A DNA stretch of 64,000 nt from an uncultured Lachnospiraceae bacterium (GTDB lineage Bacteria; Bacillota; Clostridia; Lachnospirales; Lachnospiraceae). Where the stretch lies: contig CAJTWM010000001.1 in the NCBI GenBank assembly GCA_910579805.1, positions 62,001 through 126,000 of the forward strand, read 5' to 3'. Numbering within the stretch: the first letter of the stretch is position 1; each line of letters opens with the position of its first letter. The notes beneath the pieces were generated by a model. It did no database searches. It worked only from the letters and a program-made list of their open reading frames with translations, and was not told the DNA's origin. Below are positions 26,981 to 34,454 of the stretch, one piece after another. Made by a program: the position numbers and the translations under genes.

Positions 26981-27748
26981 TCAGTCCGCGCTTTCTTCGC
27001 CCTCGCCGTCCGCATCTTCCGCGCCTTCCCCGTCTTCCGTACTTTCTGCCCCTTCCGCGTTTTCCGCATCGGGAAGCGACTGGCCGTTTCCGGTCCTTGC
27101 GCCGAAAATATTATCCGTTCCGGTAACGATGGCCGGAATATTTACCTGCTGGTACGGAATCTCCGTTCCCGTCATATAATAGAAGTCTACCAGCATCGTG
27201 CCGGAAAGATAACCGTTATCCAATACCGTCAGACTGACTTCGGAAACGGATTTTCTCGGCATATAACTATATATATAACGTATGATATTTTTAAGTCCGC
27301 TGTTCGTTGTGACAATGTTTGTCGTCGTTTCCGCACTGTAAAACCGGATGCCGTCGTCGACAAGCTCATACCCCTCCTGCGTGGTAAGCGCGCCTCCATA
27401 GGTCCTTTCGACCCCCGTTTCCATAGCTACCGAAGGGACTACCACATCATTGGCATCCACGAGCTCCAGTCCGTACAGATACATGATGACGTCTTCCGTC
27501 AAAAGCCCCGGCGCAAAATTTACAATGATCGCTTCTCCATCCTCTTTCATGCGCTTCGTCGCTTCGATGTATTCTCCCCGCTGCATCTCGTAACCTTCCA
27601 AACGGTTCACTGTCAGTTTCAGCTCTTCGTTCTCTCTTTCTACCTGCTCCAGCTCAGTCTGATTCTTTTTAAATATAAACTGATAAGAACAGAATCCGAT
27701 CAGGAGTCCAAACACGATAAGTAAAGCCTGTATTTCTGATTTTTTCAT
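26981..27748 (-). CDS. pilO: PilO-like pilus inner-membrane alignment protein
   Basis: 255 residues: a short cytoplasmic start, one membrane helix (about 8-25), a coiled coil (about 29-60) and a periplasm-type ferredoxin-like domain. This is the PilO layout. PilO pairs with PilN to form the alignment complex between the cytoplasmic PilM ring and the pilus. The tail (about 215-255) is Glu/Asp/Gly-rich and probably disordered. The RBS GGGGGAC precedes the ATG. It starts 12 bp after the PilM-PilN fusion gene, the order expected for pilM-pilN-pilO. Confidence 0.8.
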   Translation of the reverse strand: MKKSEIQALLIVFGLLIGFCSYQFIFKKNQTELEQVERENEELKLTVNRLEGYEMQRGEYIEATKRMKEDGEAIIVNFAPGLLTEDVIMYLYGLELVDANDVVVPSVAMETGVERTYGGALTTQEGYELVDDGIRFYSAETTTNIVTTNSGLKNIIRYIYSYMPRKSVSEVSLTVLDNGYLSGTMLVDFYYMTGTEIPYQQVNIPAIVTGTDNIFGARTGNGQSLPDAENAEGAESTEDGEGAEDADGEGEESAD

Positions 27749-27760
27749 AAGTCTGTCCCC

Positions 27761-29395
27761 CTATTCCAATACCTCGTCGTCGTTTTCCGCCGGCTGCGGC
27801 GCCGGTTCTTCTACAACGGCGGGCGCTTCGTTTCCTTTATAGGTAACCTCTGCCACAAAGCTTACCCTTGGTTCTTCGTCCAGCGGTTCCCCTTCCATGA
27901 CCGCCCCCGTATCACGGATACTGCTGACTGCCACACTGCCAACCGTTTCAAAGGTACGAAGCTGCTGGATGATCCTTGCCGCCTCATCTTTATCTTTTAC
28001 CGACAGATTCATCGTGATCTTTTCCAAATTCGCGCTAAACGTCTGCACCTGTATGCTGGAAGGCATTTTTTTCTCAAGCTCTTCCAAAAAAGCAACCATT
28101 TCTTCATTCGGCGTCACGGTACTGTCCCTAAAAAATGTCAGCTTATCAAACGTATATTTCTGTTGTAAATATTCTTTGTAGATCTGTTCCGCCTCTGCCA
28201 GCTCGGTGACCCGGTTCTGAAGGCGGGTATTTTCCTCCTTTGCCGCATTCAGGCTCAAAGTGGAAACCGCGATCAAAGCGCCGCCCACGATAATACCGCC
28301 TGCCAAAACAAGTCCTGCCACCGCGTTCATGCTCTTCTCGTCGGGAAGCACCTCCACAGAGGTTTTCTTTTTATCTCTATCGCCCAACAGGCCGAGAGGG
28401 GCGATTCCGGCCCCGATACAGGTAATGTATTCGCCGAAACTTCGTCCCGCAAAATGTTGGGAAAGCTGGAAACCTTTGATTTCTTTCAGAGCTTTCACTT
28501 CCATATCCACCGATTTGGAGATCAGTTCCGCAAGTCCCCAGACGTCTCCCCCAAGACCTGTCAGATATGCCTGTTCGATCGGCGCGCCGCCGTTTCTATA
28601 ATAGAAATCCAATACCCTGGAAATACCGCCCGTCAGGTAATTCAGCGATTGGATCACTTCATCATCCAAAAGACAGTTGTTCTCCCTCATAAGGGCAAGT
28701 GCGCCTTCATAATCCGGTCTTTTGTGCTTATCCATCTCCATAACCCGGAAAATGGCGTCCTCCACGCCGTAGGTTACCGATCTTTGCAGTGAAATCGCCT
28801 GATTTTCCAAGATCAGCACCTGCGTAGAATTCTCATCCACTTTTATGATCATCTGTACGCCCGACTCGCACTTCCTGCGGACGATCTGATAAATACTGTT
28901 ACCGCTATAATCCATTGACAAAACGCTGCATCCCAGTGAAGATGCAAGCTGGAAATAGCTGTTTATCATATTTTTCGGGACGGCAATAACCAGACATTTA
29001 TACTGCTTCGTTCCCTTCTCATTCTCTAATGTGCTGATTACGCTGTGTCCCAGCTCATACTGCTCTAAATCTACCGGAAAATAGTCCGAAGCGTTGGCAC
29101 GGATCAGATCCGGGATTTTATTTTCTTTTACAAAAGGTATGACAACCTCACGGTTTGCAATCTTGGCTGAATTTAAAGAAAATACGATCTGTTTTGTTTT
29201 GATCTTGTTTTCTGTCAGCGCATTTTTTATTGTGGATATCAATTCGTCCGTTAATTCCAGTCCGCCGTCGCTTACCACGCCGTCGGGCGTCCTGATACTA
29301 ATGGTGCGGTGGACTTTCGGATTCTTTGTTTTAAAATCCTCCTCGCAGATTCTTATTCTTGAAGCGCTTATTTCTATTGCCAGTATTTTGGACAT
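27761..29395 (-). CDS. pilM: PilM-PilN fusion protein of the type IV pilus
   Basis: Residues 1 to about 340 form an actin-like ATPase of the PilM family (SKILAIEISASRIRI start; further Gly/Asp motifs such as VDENSTQVL and TGLGGDVWGLAE). A membrane helix at about 355-380 is followed by a coiled coil (about 381-405) and a PilN-type ferredoxin-like domain (about 410-510, PSSIQVQTFSANLE). The two proteins are normally separate, with the PilN N-terminal tail docking on PilM. Here they are one 544-residue chain, so a single polypeptide bridges cytoplasm and membrane. A Pro/Glu-rich tail ends the protein. GGAGGGATATCG precedes the ATG. Confidence 0.85.
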   Translation of the reverse strand: MSKILAIEISASRIRICEEDFKTKNPKVHRTISIRTPDGVVSDGGLELTDELISTIKNALTENKIKTKQIVFSLNSAKIANREVVIPFVKENKIPDLIRANASDYFPVDLEQYELGHSVISTLENEKGTKQYKCLVIAVPKNMINSYFQLASSLGCSVLSMDYSGNSIYQIVRRKCESGVQMIIKVDENSTQVLILENQAISLQRSVTYGVEDAIFRVMEMDKHKRPDYEGALALMRENNCLLDDEVIQSLNYLTGGISRVLDFYYRNGGAPIEQAYLTGLGGDVWGLAELISKSVDMEVKALKEIKGFQLSQHFAGRSFGEYITCIGAGIAPLGLLGDRDKKKTSVEVLPDEKSMNAVAGLVLAGGIIVGGALIAVSTLSLNAAKEENTRLQNRVTELAEAEQIYKEYLQQKYTFDKLTFFRDSTVTPNEEMVAFLEELEKKMPSSIQVQTFSANLEKITMNLSVKDKDEAARIIQQLRTFETVGSVAVSSIRDTGAVMEGEPLDEEPRVSFVAEVTYKGNEAPAVVEEPAPQPAENDDEVLE

Positions 29396-29561
29396 CGATA
29401 TCCCTCCTCTATTGATTCCCTTATGCCGGTCATATCGGATCTTCCCATCCGCATATCGAAACTATCTATGTCAAGAGCCGTTTTACTCTTTATTTTCGTA
29501 TTTTTGTTATCCGTTTCTTCTATCTTTGATTAAACTTTTATTAACCCTGATCAAAGCAGGA

Positions 29562-29575
29562 TGAAAACGCTTTCA
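29562..29575. promoter_or_regulatory. CcpA catabolite-responsive element (cre) in the pilus locus
   Basis: TGAAAACGCTTTCA fits the cre consensus TGWAARCGYTWNCW at every position and is a perfect palindrome. It lies in the 206-bp gap between pilD and pilM-pilN, about 170 bp before the pilM start. A possible promoter (TTGATC, 16 bp, TAATCA) lies 10-40 bp further on towards pilM. Carbon-source control of the distal pilus genes is inferred. Confidence 0.7.
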
Positions 29576-29601
29576 TCGTTTCCCCAAATCCGTCCGCTAT
29601 G

Positions 29602-30360
29602 TCAAATTCCCAAATAAGCGGCATACCACGCTATCATTTGGTTTCCGGCAAAAACGGAAAGCATCACTCCCATGGACAAATAAGGACCGAACGCAAGGAC
29701 GTGTCCCTGCCCGCTCACTTTCATTCGTATCAAATGTATGACAGAACCGATGATGCATCCCAGTACAAAGCTTAACAGGATCAGTTTCCATCCGAGTAAA
29801 AGACCGCAGACCGCCATGAGCTTAATATCGCCTCCGCCGATTCCGCGTCCCCTTGTAATCCAATAAACAATATATAAGAAACCACTGACAAGGAGGAAGC
29901 CGACCGCATAGCTTAGCCAGTTCGAATCATCCGTGATCACGCGGATCAGCCCCAATGCCAGTATGAATAAATTGATCCCCACCGGGATCTCATAAGTTCT
30001 AAAGTCGATCACGCTCAGCGTAATCAATGCGGAAACCAGCAGCGCATAAAGTAGGGATTCTATGCTGAAACCGTATTCCGCAAAAACCATGCAGTACAGT
30101 ACGCCGTTCAACAGTTCGACCGCCGGATATTGAAGGGAGATCTTCTGTTTACACCGGCGGCACTTCCCGCCCAAAAAAAGGTAGCTGAAAAGCGGAACCA
30201 GATCATACCATTTCAACTGGTATCCGCAGCTCATGCAGTGCGACCTTATCTTTACAATATTCTCTTTTTGGGGCAGCCGGTAAATACATACGTTTAAGAA
30301 GCTGCCGATCACAATTCCGTAAAGAAATACGATAATATAGAGGAGGATCGCAAACTGCAT
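29602..30360 (-). CDS. pilD: Prepilin peptidase/N-methyltransferase
   Basis: A polytopic membrane enzyme that cuts prepilins after Gly and methylates the new N-terminus. It has the GSFLNVCIYRLP start, two zinc-type CxxC pairs (Cys42/45 and Cys67/70) in the cytoplasmic loop, and the two catalytic aspartates of the aspartic-protease type: Asp119 in VIDFRTYEIP and Asp178 in GGGD. At 252 residues it is full length. The RBS AAGGA is 8 nt before the ATG. It follows the major pilin gene by 39 bp. Confidence 0.95.
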   Translation of the reverse strand: MQFAILLYIIVFLYGIVIGSFLNVCIYRLPQKENIVKIRSHCMSCGYQLKWYDLVPLFSYLFLGGKCRRCKQKISLQYPAVELLNGVLYCMVFAEYGFSIESLLYALLVSALITLSVIDFRTYEIPVGINLFILALGLIRVITDDSNWLSYAVGFLLVSGFLYIVYWITRGRGIGGGDIKLMAVCGLLLGWKLILLSFVLGCIIGSVIHLIRMKVSGQGHVLAFGPYLSMGVMLSVFAGNQMIAWYAAYLGI

Positions 30361-30399
30361 GGCGGGATTCCTTTCAGGCTGTTACATTTTGCAGGCAGA

Positions 30400-30885
30400 T
30401 TAGAATACTTTCGGGTTGGATACCGTAGTAGGATCAGCTGTCTGTGAATCTTTCCAACCGGTAGCCGTTACTTTGATGATCTTTGTACTGGAATCTATGC
30501 TCAGTGTAAGTACCGGATAAGCGTCTTTGTATGTATTGGATGAACATTTGATCTCGTCAAGATCCAGCGTAAGTTTTAATTCATTCATAAGGTTCGTATC
30601 CGTAATGGTAGCCTGATCCAATTTACCGTTTGTATCAAATTTAATGGTCTGGGTCGTCAAACCGGATACTACGGTTTCTTCAGCAGCGGACATCTTTAAA
30701 ACGTTTGCAAATTCCGAAATGGATGTGTTGTCTTTCTGCAGTCTGGATTTCTCCACATATCTTAAGTACTGCGGAGCAAGAACACCGATAAGTACTGCCA
30801 TGATAGCGACAACGATGATCAACTCAACCAAGGAAAAACCTTTGTTTGTTAATGTTTTTTGATTTTTTTCATCAAACTTTCTCAT
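30400..30885 (-). CDS. pilA: Major type IV pilin
   Basis: 161 residues with a 15-16-residue leader, the cleavage signal NKG then FSLVELIIVVAIMAVLIGVLA, and the alpha1 helix continuing into PQYLRYVEKSRLQKDNTS. The globular part is small and lacks a C-terminal cysteine pair. AAGGAGAATGAAGGT precedes the ATG. The position right after pilC and the short length favour the major subunit over a minor pilin. Confidence 0.9.
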   Translation of the reverse strand: MRKFDEKNQKTLTNKGFSLVELIIVVAIMAVLIGVLAPQYLRYVEKSRLQKDNTSISEFANVLKMSAAEETVVSGLTTQTIKFDTNGKLDQATITDTNLMNELKLTLDLDEIKCSSNTYKDAYPVLTLSIDSSTKIIKVTATGWKDSQTADPTTVSNPKVF

Positions 30886-30983
30886 ACCTTCATTCTCCTT
30901 TGAAAAATAATTTTAGTTTATTAAATTTATCTTAAACGCCTTGCCCTACACCCGGCGCTTAATTCTTATGATATTGTCAATAT

Positions 30984-32198
30984 TTAGATCGTATCCAGCG
31001 CGCTGTACATCTCCATCATCGGGGACAGAACCGCCGCAAGCAATACGCCTACGATTCCGGCAAGCACGACAATGATCGCCGGTTCCATGACAGCCATTAA
31101 AGACTGAACCGCCATTTCCACTTCCTCGTCATAATAATCGGCCAGCTTATCCAGCATATCCTCAATGGCGCCGGCCTCTTCGCCGATCCTGACCATATGA
31201 TAGACCATAGGCGGGAATAATCCGCACTCCTCCAAAGGTCTGGAGAAAGCTACGCCTAACGCAATCTGATCTCTGGCCATCAGCAGCGCTTCTTTAAACC
31301 ATACGTTGCCCATCGTACTGGAAACGATCTCCACGGCTTCTATCATCGGTACGCCCGCCGCCATCAGCGTACTCATGGTACGGGCCATGGATGAGGCCGC
31401 GGATTTAATCGTCAGATCCTTGATACCCGGAAGGGAAATCGCCATTTTCCCAAACACATGTTTCCCCGCATTGGTTCCGGCAAAGGCCTTGATTCCCATG
31501 ACGCCTCCTACCACTACCGCTAAGATAAGATACCACTTTCTCTGTATAAATTCACTTGCCGCAAGAGTCATGACCGTGATCGCGGGAAGTTCCGTATCCA
31601 AAGTGGTAAACATATCCGAATACTGGGGAATAACATATACCAGCATAACAATAACAACTGCTATTGCTACAACAAGAAGCACGATCGGATAGATCATCGC
31701 CTTTTTCACAAGGGCCTGCGTCTTGCTGTTTCTTTCCAACTGTGTCGCCACACGGTCTAAGGATTTATCCAGACTACCCGACGCCTCGCCGGCAGCCACC
31801 ATGTTGACCATGATGCCGGGAAAAATCTTCGGATGCTGTGCAAGGGAATCCGCAAGGGATTCGCCCTTTTCCATGCTGACGCGGACTTCCTCCAATGCCT
31901 TTTTCAAACTTTTATTTTCCGTCTGCTCACAGAGCATTTTCATTGCCTCCACAATGGTAACGCCCGCCCTCGTCATACTGACAAACTGACGGCAGAAAAC
32001 GCTCAGATCCCTGGCGGTCGGTTTCGACCCGAAATCTATGTTTATGTCTCTGGTCAGAGCGGTCTGCTCCACGATCTTGACAAGCGTCAGTCCCTGCCGC
32101 TTTAGGTCCATTTTCGCCATTTCTATGGAATCGGCGTTAATGCTTCCTTTTGTGATCTTACCAGATTTATCTATTACTTCGTATCCGTAAACAGCCAT
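30984..32198 (-). CDS. pilC: PilC, type II secretion F-like inner-membrane platform protein
   Basis: A 404-residue membrane protein with the two tandem T2SF domains of PilC/GspF (about residues 70-190 and 275-395; FCRQFVSMTRAGVTIVEAM and GEEAGAIEDMLDKLADYYD motifs). It is the platform that couples PilB rotation to pilin insertion. GGAGG lies 7 nt before the ATG. It starts 26 bp after pilB. Confidence 0.95.
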   Translation of the reverse strand: MAVYGYEVIDKSGKITKGSINADSIEMAKMDLKRQGLTLVKIVEQTALTRDINIDFGSKPTARDLSVFCRQFVSMTRAGVTIVEAMKMLCEQTENKSLKKALEEVRVSMEKGESLADSLAQHPKIFPGIMVNMVAAGEASGSLDKSLDRVATQLERNSKTQALVKKAMIYPIVLLVVAIAVVIVMLVYVIPQYSDMFTTLDTELPAITVMTLAASEFIQRKWYLILAVVVGGVMGIKAFAGTNAGKHVFGKMAISLPGIKDLTIKSAASSMARTMSTLMAAGVPMIEAVEIVSSTMGNVWFKEALLMARDQIALGVAFSRPLEECGLFPPMVYHMVRIGEEAGAIEDMLDKLADYYDEEVEMAVQSLMAVMEPAIIVVLAGIVGVLLAAVLSPMMEMYSALDTI

Positions 32199-32224
32199 TT
32201 TCTTTCCTCCGATTGGAAATTTCC

Positions 32225-33919
32225 TTAAATATCAAAGGATACCTTGATCATCTCGCTTACGGAGGTGATGCCGTCCAAAACATACTCCGTCGCGCTCATT
32301 CTAAGGGTACGCATTCCCTCCTTAAGCGCCTGATCTTTAATTTCCTCGGCGCCGCCGCCTTTACTGATGATCCGCTTTAAGTCAGGCGTCATTTCCAAAA
32401 TCTCATAGACGCCGATACGCCCTTTATAACCTGTCCCATCGCATTTATCGCATCCGCAGGGCGCATATATCTTTCTTTCATCCTGAGGCGCAAGTCCGAG
32501 CAGTTCCCTCTCTTCCTCATCCGGAAGTTTCTCCTTCTTACAGGAGGGGCACAGTCTCCTGACAAGACGCTGGGCAATGACGCCGACAACGGAGTCCGCT
32601 AACAAATAAGGTTCGATCCCCATGTCCTCCAGTCTCGTCACCGTACCTGCCGCACTATTCGTATGCAGGGTACTGACTACCATATGTCCGGTAATAGATG
32701 CCTGCACCGCAATAGAAGCCGTCTCGTTGTCACGGATCTCACCGATCATAATGATATCCGGATCCTGCCTCAGAATACTTCTTAAGGCGGAGGCAAAGGT
32801 CAGGTTCGCTTTGGGATTTACATGAACCTGATTGATCCCGTCGATATTCGCCTCGACCGGATCTTCTACCGTAATAATATTCACGTCTTCCGTATTCAGT
32901 TCGCTTAACGCCGTATAAAGAGTGGTAGATTTACCGCTTCCCGTAGGCCCCGTAACCAACAGGATACCGTGAGGATTCTGCAGTATATGGTCAAATTGCT
33001 TTAATTCCGCGGGTTTAAAGCCAAGCTGGCTCTTCTCCCTTGTCAATGCGTTCTTGGATGTAAGACGCATAACGATCTTTTCTCCGTAAACGGTAGGCAG
33101 TACGGATACACGGATATCAAATTCCTGCCTGTCAACGATCTGCGTGATACGTCCGTCCTGCGGTTTTCTCTTTTCGGAAATATCCATTCCGCCGATGATC
33201 TTGATACGCGCCGAAATCGCCGCCATAAGCTTGGGACTGTAAGTCGCCTTCTCATAGAGCGCGCCGTCGATACGATACCGGATGCGCACCTGTCTTTCCA
33301 TCGGTTCTATATGTATATCGGAGGCCCTCTGCCTTACCGCCTGATCGATCATTTCCTTTACCAGCACTACGATGGGCGAACTGTTGATATCTTCGCTGTA
33401 AGTATCCTCTTCCGCCTCCATCTCCGCTTCTTTTTCTCTCGTATATGCTTCCAGTGCGGAATTTACTTCACCCTGCCCGTAATATTTATCCAGCGCCAGC
33501 ATAACGCTCCGTGTCGTAGCCGCAACCGCCTCCACCTGCAGATTCGTAATAATGGAAATATCATCCATTGCGTACATATCCATCGGATCGGACATGGCAA
33601 CGCGCAGGATGTTCAAACTGTCCGCAGCGTACTCGAAAGGTATCATCTTATGCTTTTTTAATACGTTACTGGGAACCAGCTTCAGGATCTCCTCCGGGAT
33701 CTTTACGTTCTGAAGCTCTATCATATCAATGCCAAGCTGGCTGGATAATGCCCTTGCAATTCCTTCTTCCGTCGTGATCCCTTCGTCTACAAGCACTTCC
33801 CCAAGTTTCTTGCCGGATCCGCGCTGTATCCCCAGCGCCTTATCCAATTGTTCCTGTGTAATAACCTGCTCGTTGACCAAAACATCACCAAGCCTTAATT
33901 TTTTTCTTCCGCCTTCCAT
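32225..33919 (-). CDS. pilB: PilB, type IV pilus extension ATPase with c-di-GMP-type MshEN domain
   Basis: A 564-residue hexameric ATPase of the GspE/PilB family. Residues 9-32 and 38-61 are two 24-residue MshEN motifs (RLGDVL... and KLGEVL..., each ending in Q) with the 5-residue spacer required for c-di-GMP binding. The ATPase core has Walker A GPTGSGKST (about 325), the Asp/His boxes, the RQDPDIIMIGEIRD Walker B signature (about 385) and a tetracysteine zinc site (CPSC at about 454, CGCDKC at about 490). All catalytic features are present. It is the first gene of the pilus locus. No pilT gene is found in the window, so retraction, if any, is encoded elsewhere. Confidence 0.95.
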   Translation of the reverse strand: MEGGRKKLRLGDVLVNEQVITQEQLDKALGIQRGSGKKLGEVLVDEGITTEEGIARALSSQLGIDMIELQNVKIPEEILKLVPSNVLKKHKMIPFEYAADSLNILRVAMSDPMDMYAMDDISIITNLQVEAVAATTRSVMLALDKYYGQGEVNSALEAYTREKEAEMEAEEDTYSEDINSSPIVVLVKEMIDQAVRQRASDIHIEPMERQVRIRYRIDGALYEKATYSPKLMAAISARIKIIGGMDISEKRKPQDGRITQIVDRQEFDIRVSVLPTVYGEKIVMRLTSKNALTREKSQLGFKPAELKQFDHILQNPHGILLVTGPTGSGKSTTLYTALSELNTEDVNIITVEDPVEANIDGINQVHVNPKANLTFASALRSILRQDPDIIMIGEIRDNETASIAVQASITGHMVVSTLHTNSAAGTVTRLEDMGIEPYLLADSVVGVIAQRLVRRLCPSCKKEKLPDEEERELLGLAPQDERKIYAPCGCDKCDGTGYKGRIGVYEILEMTPDLKRIISKGGGAEEIKDQALKEGMRTLRMSATEYVLDGITSVSEMIKVSFDI

Positions 33920-34145
33920 GCTTCTCCCCGTTATCTCTCCCTGTTTTCAATTTATGTTGCACCTTCTCATATTATTTATATTTCTCATCCGGATTCTCCT
34001 TACCAATCGTTTACGATATTTTTTGAATCCTGAAGCTTATATTCCGATTATCCATTCAAAATCATTCTAAACCCTAAAATGTCTGTAAATACTATTTAAA
34101 CACATCTTGCCTATAATATCAATTCATAATTTTGTGACAGCTATC

Positions 34146-34173
34146 ATTATAACTGCAGCACACTATTGCGCAA
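34146..34173 (-). promoter_or_regulatory. Candidate promoter of the pilus locus
   Basis: TTGCGC (34168-34173), a 16-bp spacer and a perfect TATAAT (34146-34151) on the minus strand, leaving a leader of about 220 nt before pilB. The whole 33920-34317 interval is AT-rich and has no gene. No riboswitch fold was recognised in the leader, though c-di-GMP riboswitches do precede pilus genes in some clostridia. Confidence 0.45.
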
Positions 34174-34317
34174 GGCTAATTTTAATTTGATTATCAAACT
34201 ATTTTTACTTTTATTTAATTAATTTTATCACAATATCATTTTTTATTAAAAGTATCTTGTCTTTGTATAAAATTATATTACTTTTTTATGGATTGGTCAA
34301 CTTATTCAAAGAAGAAT

Positions 34318-34364
34318 GTCAAAAGAAAACCGTAGGAAATACCTTCTTCATGTATTCCCTACGG
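34318..34364 (-). terminator. Terminator after carB
   Basis: CCGTAGG-GAATAC pairs with GTATT-TCCTACGG around a 9-nt loop (one mismatch), followed on the minus strand by TTTTCTTTT. It lies about 90 bp beyond the carB stop codon. Confidence 0.85.
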
Positions 34365-34454
34365 TCTTCCAAATCGTTCTTATCTTTCAGGCGTTCTATC
34401 CGGCCGCCGCAAGACCGGACAACGTTATGCCCTATAGGAGATTGGGCCTGCCGC

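Noticed and set aside
30930..30965. A terminator between pilC and the pilin gene
   Set aside because: A 7-bp GC stem (AAGCGCC/GGCGTTT) is present but is not followed by a T run, so it may at most affect RNA processing.
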